Shown here: piece by piece, positions 10,180 through 21,100 of the stretch
How the letters are laid out: each line of letters opens with the position of its first letter
How positions within the stretch are numbered: position 1 is the first letter of the stretch
Origin: Eutypa lata
Lineage: Eukaryota > Ascomycota > Sordariomycetes > Xylariales > Diatrypaceae
Reading direction: 5' to 3'
DNA: 64,000 nt
Assembly: GCA_022661535.1 (NCBI GenBank)
Contig: JAKULF010000014.1
Location: 744,001-808,000, forward strand
The notes under the pieces: model-generated
Seen by the model: only the letters and a program-made list of their open reading frames with translations
Database searches by the model: none
Told to the model about the DNA's origin: nothing
Program-made: the position numbers and the translations under genes

Positions 10180-12185
10180 CTACAAGCCGAGTTCCTTAAC
10201 AAGAATATCTGCTGCCTTTTCGCCGATAGCCAACGCTGTGTTATTCGTGTTTGCCCCAATATTTCTCGGCACAATGCTTAGGTCGGCGATCTTCAGCCCT
10301 TGGACCCCATAGACGTTAAGGCTAGGGTCTACCACCCCCATCTCCTCTCTTGGCCTCATTTTACAGGTGCCGAGCGAGTGCCAGGTGCTACCAACGTGTT
10401 CGCGGAGCCATTTCTCGATAATAGCATCGTCCTCGTCCGTGTAGTGGATATCACTAACATCGCCAAGCGGGCCGTTTATTTCGATACATGCCGCATCGGA
10501 CTGGGGAGGAAATGGAGGATGAAGACTAGCAACTTCCCCTCGATAGGTCTCCATGCGTCGCATAAACTCGCGCTGCGTCTTGTATGCCCATACGTGCTTT
10601 TTGAGGTCGATATCATGGGTATCGGAGAAGAACCCCGTTTCGAAATCAAGAGGATCGCTCAGTTCTGGACCCGTTATATGGACATGTCCTCGAGAATAGG
10701 GGTACGGGCTAAACGCCGAGAGCCCCAGGTACTGCCCTGGCGGGATTCCGGAAGGGTCGCCTGGGTAACTGATAGCTGGCATTAGCTACTGGTTATTCAA
10801 GATATTTCAAATTATTAAAAATGACATACCCGTTAATGAGCGTCATGAGCATTAGAGGCTTGGTTGGGGCATTCTTGAAATCCTGGTCCCAAGCTGCCTG
10901 AAATTCGGGGCCAAGTGCCGCAACCTCACTATCCGCTGGTCGAAGCTTGCAAGTCACATCCTGGGCATTCCAACCGAGAATCTTATCGTTTTTCTTGATG
11001 AGCTCTCCCGGATCAATCCGCCCTTGTAGGATTTCATCGACCGTCTCCCCTGGATTGAGAGCTGTCTTATAAGAGTATGTAAGTAGATGATGATCCTCGT
11101 ACTGGTGACCAACACCGGGGATACTCGCAACCACTGGAACTCCTGCCTTTTTAAGGACCTCTGGATCTCCTAAACCGGACCTCTCTAGTAAAGGTGGGGT
11201 CCCTAGAGCTCCGCATGCAGCCACGACTGACTTCCTTGCCCTGACAGTTCTAATGGAGGCATCTTCAGCCTCGGGCTGAAATTCAATATTGGGTTGGAAT
11301 ACAACGCCCGACGCTGTGTCCCCATCAAAGATTATGCGTATAACTTGAGATTCTACAAGGACATGTAAATTCGGATGCATATTATCCTGGAGTAATGGGT
11401 GAAGATACCGATGGGCAGTGTCTTGGCGTTTACCATCTGGGGACACGAAGCGGAAGGCCCTCTGTACAGCGTTGATGCCTTCTAGGTTCTGCAGGTCCTC
11501 TGTTTCCGGGATACCCTTCTTATTAAGGGCAGATATAAAGTCATTCTCGGGTCCGAGGGCGTGATAGGTGCCACGAGATACGTGAACTGGACCATCCGAG
11601 CCATGAAGGTTATTAGTAGATGGTGCATGATATGTCTCAAGCTACCGAAGCAACCAGTCAGCCAAACCTTACACGCCAGGATTTAGTCATGGAGCAAGAT
11701 GCTTGATTACCTTTTTTAGGTAGGGCACCATATCATTGGCAAACCATCCGGGGGTTTGCCAAGCATCGAAATCGATTCGCTGGCCACGAGAGTACATCAG
11801 GAGGTTGATAGACGACCCGCCACCAAGTACACCACCGCATGGGACGACGACTGGCTCTCTTTCGGCAAGTTGCTTCTCCGCTTTTGCTTTATAAAACAAA
11901 GTTGTCTTGCTTCCTGGCATAAGATGGGTAAGGAAGAAGATTGGGTGGATGATCGTAGGCATATCATAGTTGTTAGGACCACCTTCAATGACCAGGATAG
12001 AAAGGCCCGGGTCTGCTTCGGCCAGTCTTGAAGCAACAATACATCCGGCAGTTCCACCTACGGTCAATCGTTAGTTCGTCCATCCACGACTGACCAAATG
12101 GCTGCTTTTGGGTGTAACTATTACCTCCCACGACAATGACATCCACCTCCTCGATGTTATCGGGAAGTTGGGTGTACAACCCCAT
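10180..12185 (-). CDS. GMC oxidoreductase, alcohol-oxidase-like
   Basis: FAD-dependent glucose-methanol-choline oxidoreductase of 602 residues, closest in pattern to alcohol (methanol) oxidase-like proteins that oxidise primary alcohols and release hydrogen peroxide. Exons are 12185-12125, 12057-11711, 11641-10830 and 10768-10180, with phases 1, 0 and 2. The Rossmann FAD motif GGGTAG is at 20-25 and its first intron cuts the glycine codon. CGGVLGGGSSIN (second GMC signature region) and a long substrate domain follow. The C-terminus carries TWHSLGTCKM with the catalytic His537 and GANTNNTALAIGEKAA with the partner Asn580. There is no SKL-type peroxisomal signal; the end is KELGL. It lies immediately downstream of the secreted protein and PKS on the same strand, so it might tailor a polyketide alcohol, which is inference. 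Family certain, substrate unknown. Confidence 0.88.
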
Positions 12186-12506
12186 TATAGATCTGCCCGA
12201 AGGGAATTTCGACTCGTCCGGTACTAAAAGGGTAGGTCAAAGGGGAGTTGAATTCGATGAAGAGGAAGGTTAATTATACCAAACAACGGGTGCTACGAAG
12301 ATTATGTATGTTAACAGGTTAAGTTGAAATAAAATAAAAGTAGGATCAGGCTGCCGAGACAGCCAAGCCGTAAGACAAGTTCCAACCGTTAAGCTTACTT
12401 GCGGGGTTTGAAATGGAGATAAGAGTGCGACCACGCAAGGGGGTAGCAAACTGAATTAACAAACTGGATTAGGACGGAAATTAATTTGGTAGAAACTAAA
12501 TACCAA
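12186..12506. other. Short tandem intergenic spacer
   Basis: About 320 bases between the GMC oxidase start and the 3' end of the secreted-protein gene, both on the minus strand. It should carry the oxidase promoter. No TATA box was recognised. Confidence 0.4.
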
Positions 12507-13606
12507 TCATATACTTTGAAAAGGACCACCTGCCCTCCCGGATTCATCCCACCACTCGTCTCCCTTAGCTCTACAACTACCAACCACGCAGTAGAACTCA
12601 CCTCCACTATTTTTCTGGTTGGGAGACTTGATGATGATGGGATCTCCATAGTCAGATCCGGGGACCCAGCAGTTGCAAACCCTTTCATCTTGTACGGTGT
12701 AGGCCGTATGAGCAATTTTATACCAAATGCAGATTGTGTCACCCTGATTACCGGTACATTCGTAATTATTTCCAGTCTCCCATGACTTCTGCACAGAGAA
12801 GCCCCCTGAAATCCACTCGATGTCGGCCCCTGCATTCCACTCGATCGTATACGACTCGCTTTGTAATCCGCCCAAAGTACAGGATGCAGCCTTACCGCAA
12901 GACAAGGTCTCCTGTATATTGTTGTTATTATTCATCATTACGGAATCAGAGGGAAGATGTTTTGGTTGTCAAATTATGACGGGATATATATGGTGTAGAC
13001 ACTTACGCTAAGCTGCTTGTGTAGGTAATTTTGGTGAGGGTTTCCGTCTCCTACAAGTATTGTTTCGTGGTTACAGTCACATATATCTGTTGGAGGTTGG
13101 CGTTTCGTTTGTATCATTGTGGTATGTTGCTGTGATGATAGCCATGTCGACTGAATATAAGGTAACACGCAATGATCTAAGTTATCAAGTGAGGATCCCT
13201 GGTGGGCATGATCTGATTTCCAAGGCAAAACACAGTCGACCTGAGCAGATTGATCGTTATACGTTTTAGTACAAGTGATACCCCCTGATATGGAGGGGCT
13301 TTGGTGGATTTCATAGATAGTTCCCGCGTACTCTAACCTGCCAAAGCCGTTTCCATCAACCTCCATAACCAATGGTAACGACGCGAAGTTGCCAGAAGTT
13401 AGCGCCTGGGTCGCATTGAAGGTAGTGCACTTGTATCCGACCAGCCTATGCTCCTTGTTGTCTATCGCTATAATAGAAACACGGGAGTCGATTTTGTCGT
13501 GGATCCACGTCAAATGGAAGTGCCCGGTCGATTCTGCATCAAACGGCCATGCAAAAACAGAGAAAATGATAAAACCAGACAAGAAAGAAGCAAACATTAG
13601 TCTCAT
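12507..13606 (-). CDS. Secreted cysteine-containing protein of unrecognised family
   Basis: Two exons, 13606-13007 and 12911-12507, joined by a 95-nt phase-0 intron (donor GTAAGT, acceptor ATACAG), give 334 residues. The N-terminus (MRLMFASFLSGFIIFSVFA) is a clear signal peptide. The rest is rich in Cys, Trp, Gly and Asn with no membrane segment, as in extracellular fungal proteins. The exon-2 part reads through a Cys-rich, aromatic block (ETLSCGKAASCTLGG, GDTICIWYKIAHTAY, GGEFYCVVGSCRAKGDEWW) that looks like a compact disulfide-bonded domain. I do not recognise the family. An alternative intron in exon 1 (donor GTGTTACC, acceptor CAACAG) could shorten the middle. The gene is co-directional with the PKS upstream and the GMC oxidase downstream. 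An ATG 33 bases upstream (13639) would hide the signal peptide start. Confidence 0.65.
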
Positions 13607-15100
13607 CTTAGTATATAAGCAAGAGAAGTAGGATTGCAATTTTTTAGTTCAAAGGACTGCCCATACGCGCTCAACAAATTTGTTTTATAGATCTAATGAG
13701 AAAAAGGCCATTCATAGTCTTAGGTTTGGTAGACAAAATTTCTTGTTAAGCGCCTTTAGCATAAATGGGCCAATATGATCACATTTTGCGTAAAGTTGCC
13801 ACAAAGCCTGTTGATGGTTCAGATTGTATTGGTAGGCTCTTATACCTAAGTCTCTGTGTGACCCTCGGATGGGAGTAGCCATCCAAATTCAAGCATAAGC
13901 CGAAGATGTACAAGAAAACAAGGTAAAATTGGTCCAGAGTTTTATGTAATGTAACGTATTACTAGTACCCGTATTATATCATGTTTACTCTTTCGATCCA
14001 CTTAGGTGGTACGTGAAGTTCAGAATAATTGGAAGGTATTCACAATAAGATAAATGCCCGATTGCTAAGAGTAATCCTTGAAGGATTTATTTCATTGTTA
14101 TCTTTAAAGAACTTTCAACTGCTAGAATTCACGGTCATATTTTTCTTTTTATGACTTGTTTATTTATTGATATTTAATATTTATGGTATTCATAAGTTGT
14201 GCGCAAATGGCCGGTCTTGCGTTATCACTTGCTATTGCAACATTTGTTTTCATTAGTTGTGCTACAGAGGAAATATATAATGTCTTGCCGGTGCCTCTGC
14301 TGATTTGATTCAAGAGAGCATTAATGTGACTAGGACGTTAGACTTGAGCCCCAACGTTCGTCTCCATGACATAGAGGCTATTTCCCGTAATGTTCGTAAA
14401 GGTTTTTATCTTAATGATTCAGGTGCATCATTTAAGCTGGTCAGCTCGCTCTTCGTGAAGCGAGAAAGACCGGAACTCGAGAATTAGATACGCTCAGGGG
14501 GTAGAACACTAGCACCGTGCGGCATGGGGACACAAAGGGGGCACGGTAAATCAGTGATATCTGGGCCCAGTATAAGTACCTGCCGAATTAAGGAGTCTTC
14601 CCTTCGAAATAAAATATAACCAGGCCATCTGTAAGTTGCCATGCCTGCTGGAAGATTTCATTTCAACTACTATTCATAAAACAATGCACATTTGATTTTC
14701 ATGCTCCAGGTTGGGACATAGAGTATAGATAGTAGATCGATAATAAGAGATAGATAAATAATAAGAGTTGTGTGTATGCACGAGACCTGAAGCGAACACT
14801 TTTGAGATGTTTTGCTGAAGACAGGAGAGAAGTTAGTCTTTGCTTGTAAATTTCATACTTTATGTATGAAATACTTTTTGATATATAGCGATCAATTCCC
14901 GCGAAAGGGGGCTTAGATTGGTAGAGACCGCGGTCCTTTTATATAAGTTTTCTTACCGATAAGACTAGATTGGAAGATCGTACATTGAAACGAATCTATA
15001 TCGTAACACATCATGTAAATAGAGATAATTCCATAATCAAACACGGTAGTACAATTCTGTGTTGAAGCAAATGTCAAAATGAAGGGGCAATCGGAAACAT
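13607..15100. other. Intergenic, with a possible decayed small ORF at 14206-14487
   Basis: Between the PKS 3' end and the secreted-protein start. On the plus strand an ATG at about 14206 opens a hydrophobic stretch (MAGLALSLAIATFVFISC). After one frame change it continues as a well-formed segment (ADLIQESINV, then SPNVRLHDIEAISRNV) ending in a stop at 14487. Either an unrecognised intron or a frameshift separates the halves. I cannot name the family. The remainder is AT-rich with no gene signal. Confidence 0.3.
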
Positions 15101-18100
15101 TCAAGAACTAGAGCCTATCTCCTCCCGAACAGCAGCAGACAGAAAGTTAGATTTCTTAGCAACAATCCCAGCCAATTCCAAAATCGGGACGCTCTTCAAA
15201 ATATCAGAGACGAGTATAACACTCTGCGCCTCCTTCAGGGCCCACGCCCTGATATCGACAGCGACAAGGCTATCCACGCCATACGTGTTAATAGGACGAC
15301 CGCTATCGAGGTCCTCCAACTCCATCATCAAGCTCTTCGCCAGCTTCGCCAACAGCGCCGTGCATACCGCAGCCTTCGCATCCTGCATATCCTGTGAGGA
15401 TCCCAGCACGGTGGCGAGGTCAATGGCGCCCACCGCCGTCGCGCGATCCTGCGATATGTCGAGCTTCTGCACGTCGTAGGCGCGCAGCGGTCCGAAGCGC
15501 GCGTCCGAGAACCAGTACGGGTCGTCGAAGCCGTTGGCCTTGACCAAGCCGCCCGAGGCGAGGCCGAGCACCGGCTGTGTCCCGACTTGGTCGGCTAGGG
15601 CGGCCTCCATGACGGCGAAGAAGTGCGACGAGGATAGCTCCGGCGCGCCGGCGCGCACGATCTCGGGTACCTTGCCCTGTTCGGATATGAAGCCGATGTC
15701 GCCCATCCAGCCGAGATCGATGGAGGTGCCCTTCAGCCCCAGCGATCGACGGTGGTGTGCGACAGCGTCCTGGAAGGTGTTGCCTGGTTTAGGCTGTTAG
15801 TACTAGTTTGACTAGTTCTCAGCACAAGAGATTACTCACCCGCATTGTAGTTTCCTTGCGCGATGGCGCCAATCTGACCCGATGAAGAAGATATGCATAG
15901 GAAGAAGTCGAGATCCCGAGGTAACATGTTGTGTAGGTTCGAAGTAACTTTCAATTTTGGATTGATAGCTGCACACCAGCCCTCGTATCGCATCCTCTCA
16001 AACATGGAATCCTAGACGCCAATTAGACCAATTCCTCATCACGAGGTAGAATCATCAGTGGCTTACTTGGACATTCATCGCCATCACTATCGCACCCCGG
16101 ACCGGAGGAAGTCCGGCTTCAGATATCTTGTCAAGCACCATCCGGCACTGCGACTCGTCACCGATGTCACAGGCGAACACTTCAGCCCTCACGCCTAGCT
16201 TAGAGAGGTCTTTAAGAAGCTCTTGGGCTCTTGGGTCCTTAGCTCCTCGTCGAGATGTTACGACGAGGTGGCGAGCCCCTTTATCTGCCATCCATCTAAG
16301 TAATGATCTGCCAAGACCTCCCATCCCGCCGGGGATGATATAAGTTACATCAGAACGCAACTTGAGTCCTATATTCTTTGGTGGAGTCGTCTGGAATCTG
16401 TTAACTCTATACTGAAAGCGAAGCGCTGACGGAGACTTACTGGCACAAGATCATCGTCGGACACTTCGAGTACCACCTTACCACCGTGCTTCTGTGTCTG
16501 CAGTAATCTGAAGGCAGATGAGATCTCTGAGAACTTCATGACGTGTTGGGGCACTACGGTGCTGATGACGCCCTCCGTGTATAGCCGCATCGTATCAGCC
16601 ATGATCTTGCTAAATAGTTGGGGGTTCATTCGGTGAATGGAAAACAGGTTTATGCCTGCGAACATGGAATTGTTCGCAAAGAGCGCCATGTCGAGCCCCG
16701 TGTTGCTTTCTGTGCGCTGTTAGCAGAATATACCAGGTAGTTGGGAATTGCCTAGGTCTTACTAATGTCCTTCAGCCCAAGCTCGATAAATCGGCCGAAA
16801 GGGGCAATGCAGTGCCAAGTCTGCCTTAACATCTCGCCCGCGAGAGAATTCAAGACAACATGAACGCCTTTGCCATTAGTTATCCGCTTGATTCCTTGAG
16901 CAAACTGGACGTCCCGATTACTAAAGATGTGATCTTCAGGTATACCGAAATGCTGTGCGAGGAAGAGCTTCTCAGATGCTGAAGATACGGTAGCGAATAC
17001 TTCGGCACCAATGTGCTGTGCAATCTGTATGGCGGCCTGGCCTAGAGGGTCTGAAGCAGAGTGAATCAAAATAGTCTCTTCAGTCTGTAACCGAGCTACA
17101 TTAACAATGCTGTGCGCTGCAGTTCCGCAGGATATGAGCATAGCCGCTCCTTCTTTCCAAGATAAATGATCAGATAGCCGCTGAAACAGATCTTCGGTGT
17201 TGCGAAGGAATGTCCTGTACCAACCCGTGCTACAGGTCACGACTCTATCTCCTGGAGAGAATCTTGAAACGTTTTTCCCTACCCTGGTCACCACGCCACT
17301 GCACTCAATGCCCAGATTGACATCCCACGTCTGGCCTACGGCAATTGTCATATCCTGGAGGTTGAGGCCAACTGCCTTGACTTCGATTTCGACATCAAGA
17401 TCGTCCAAAGGAGTTGAATGATGCTCGACATCGTCATCGAAATAAAAGCTATCCAGCTCGCCGGTAGACTTGAGTTCCAATTTCAATGGCCGACCTAGCT
17501 GCTTAATCGGCTGCGGCGTCAAAAGATCCTTCACAGACTGCTCTAGTTTCAACAATCCACTAAGAGTCTCGTCGGGACAGACGCGAAGGACATGTAACGC
17601 TCCGTCACGCTGCGCGAACTCGAAGTCGGAGTTGTGAGGGGCTTCTTGCAGGTGGAAGACCTTCATGACTGTCTCGATCGCTTCTGGCTCTTCCGGGCCC
17701 TGATCTGGGTCAAGATCAAGAGTCATCACTCGCGCCTCGGGTGCTTCTCCCCGGATGGTTCGGGTCAAACCAGCGATCATGTTCAGCTCTGGGTTCCGAC
17801 AGTCGATAGAAGCTCCACCTCTGGTCAGCCATAGCGTTCCTGCCGAGTAGAGGAACATGCGCTTCAGGGCCTCAAATTCTTTAGCGCTTAAATTACTGAT
17901 CAAGGGACTGTCAAGTTCCATGACGGCAAGGCATCTTGTCTTGGTTAAGTCCATGTTGTTGATGTCGACCAGTGGCCTCTGTTCAACAGATACTCCCTCT
18001 ACAGCAAGCCTTGTAGAAAGCTCCTCGATAACAGACATGGTTCGATTGCTTGGCTGCGAAGAGGTGACGACCAACACATTGGAGCGGGTCACACGGTTCG

Positions 18101-21100
18101 ATTCATGAGGGACCTGTGATACCATGATAGATGACGACCAACCCGCATCATCTCTGTCGCGGAATGACCAGTCAACACCAGAAAACCCTTCACTGCGAAG
18201 ACGACGATCCCATTGATCTTCGGAAAGCTCTGGGCCCCATATTCTTTCACCATTCTCACCCATCCACCAGTCGGAAAACACACCGAACATCACAGTTCGC
18301 CGAGCCATCTTGTTAGTCAGTTCTGTGACGACAATATGGCCACCCTGCTTGAGGAGCTTTCGACAGTTACCCAAGGCTGTGCTAATCAACGACGTAGGGT
18401 GAAGCACTTGGGACGCCACAATGACATCGTAAGATCCCTCCTCTAAGCCTTGTTGCGAAGGTTCCTTCTCGATGTCGAAGACTTTGAACTCCATCATCGT
18501 TGACCACTCCTTGAATTTCTCGGCCGCCTTCTCGAAGGACGAATCGTCCGTGTTGGTATAGGTATACTTCACAAGACGCCCTCCAGCATTCGAACTAAGA
18601 TTGGCTAGTATTTGTCTTGTAGCCCGTCCATTTCCAGCACCAACCTCTAGTATGCGGAGCGGCCTCTTGCCAGAAAGGCGGCTGATGTACTCGCACTGAA
18701 CAGCTAGTGTACGCTCGTCATCCAGCATGTTTTCATAACTTATCAACGCGGATGGTTCCACTTCGCCTAGGAAGATGCTAGAGATATTATCGCTGATGTG
18801 TTTCATCATTTTGCCTTCGGGACTGGCTGCTGCTACACGCGTCAGTACCTCCCCCTCAACGTGCTTGTCTACCAGCAGCCAGTCAGGAGATTGACAAGGG
18901 AGTTTTCCGGCTTGTCCGAGTTCGAGCTGCCTCGTCATGTACCGGTGGAACAGCTGATGATGTGGCGCGAGGTGCTGGGCCTCGTCTGGCCCGAACCGTT
19001 CGATAGTTCTCTTGCATACAATGTACGCCGCCCATTCCAGGTCACATATCACATCGTACTCAGTCTGCGGTGCGTTTATGTAGGCCATCTTCAGCAGCTC
19101 AGAAGTTTTGCCAGGAGAGTTCTCTACGTCAACGTGCCACTGCGAATAAGCACCCAGCTTCCACAGAGCTTTCGCTTGATCTTCGGAACCATCTCCAGAG
19201 GTCACCTGAGACTGGAGATCCGTCGCCTTCAGCCCTTCGAAAATGACTAGCGGCTCCTCCCACTTTGCGTCGGAAAGGACAGCCGTACCGTTGGTGCCGT
19301 CCGCCCACCTCTCCTGAATCTTCGCGAAGCCAGAAAGACGGCTGCCGGGATCGGCGTGGAGCTTGTTCGAGATGTAGATTCTCTCAATGTACTTGGGAAT
19401 AGTCGGCTTCGTGACACCGTCGCAGGACATGAGCATTTGGAACACACCGTCGAGGGCAGTGGGGTGGATCAGATTGGAAGATTCGAGATTTGCGGGCATA
19501 TAAGATTTCGTATCCTGGATCTGCAGCGAGCAGCAGGAGATACCGTCTCCAGCCCGAGATTCAACCAGTGGTTGGTATGACGGGCCCCAGTGCATGCCCA
19601 TGTTGGTGAATTTCTCGTAGAAGGCAACCGAGTCTTGGGCTACTAGCTGCGAGGCTGCTATCCGTGAATACTCTTGTCGGTATTCCTCAGCTATCGCCAC
19701 TTGCTCGTCGGTGAATGCTGCGTCGTGGTTTGAAGCATATTTCAGCGAGACTAAGCCGGTACTGTGCTGCGTCCAGGTCCCCTGGCGGTCGCGGCTCGAC
19801 AAGGCGAATTCCTTCCAGTAGGTGGTCAGCGACCTAGATCCCGAGCGCCAAGGACGTAGCTGAAGCTTCGTTTCCACGGCACCTTCCTCGGAGTCATTGA
19901 GTATCATCCCTGCACCAGGAAAGACATCTCGGAACTCAATTGCCTCGACAGTCTTGGAGGAGTCAGCCACTTCACGGATGGCTTCAACAACCATCGCCAG
20001 CATCGTCGAACAAGAAAGGACAGCTTGACCATTTATCTCAAAATGTTTAAGCCAGGGGATCTCCGAGAGTCGGAGATAATTCCTCCAGGCCGGCTCACTT
20101 TCATTAGAAAACTCGTCTCGGTTCCCGAGCAGATCATGTTTTGGACCTTTTCGATGCCGGTAAGCAACCGACTTAGCCGTCTCAGACCAATACCTCGAGT
20201 TATGATTCCAAGGAAAAGGTGGCAAGTCAACCAGTTGCACAGGAGGCTCCTCCGTGGCGTCAGGTGTATTGGCCTTGTGGATATTGACATGACAGCCCCT
20301 TTGATACAGGGCGCCGGCGGCTCTCAGAGTCGTTCGAATTGCGTCTTCTTTTCGCATGAGCAGGCTTATGCATTCGATGTTCTGATTTTGCTTCTCCTGA
20401 GCCTTCAACGTCTGCTTAATCGGACCTTGTAGTGCGCCATGAGGACCAATCTCTAGGATTACAGTCCCATCGCTGTTCGTTGGAGTTGACTTCAAGGCAG
20501 CTTCCAATGCATGCTTAAACTTAACTGAGCAAACCATGTTGTCTACCCAGTATTGAGGCGATCTGAGTGCGTCGTTCTCGATCCATTCCCCGGTCACCGA
20601 CGAGTACATCTCAGTAGACTTCGCAGTAGACGGGACACTTCGGCGGATCCCTTCTAGCGACTTTAGGTACTCTGGAGCAATCTCTTGCATGTAAGGGCTG
20701 TGGTATGGCGTCTTGACGAGGAGTTTCCTCGCCCAGGCTTGGTCTCCTATAAGTGATAGGACCTCACTAATCGCCTCCTCGCTTCCCGATAAAGTTACAC
20801 TTTCAGGGCTATTGATGCAAGCAATTACGGGTTTCGGGTCTGCAGTAATTCGGTCAATGTAGGTTTTCACCTGCTCTTCGCCCAGCGCGACTGCGAGCAT
20901 TGCCCCGGTCTTAGACAGCGTGGCGGAGAGACGACCACGGTGGTAGGAGATTGACCATGCGGACTCGCGAGTGATAGCACCTTTGGCATAAGCTGCGGCT
21001 ATCTCTCCGCTAGAGTGACCGAGGGTAGTTGAGGGGAAGACTCCCCACTCACTAAGAAGGTCGATGGCAGCGACCTGGAGAGCTGTACAGGCGGGCTGAC

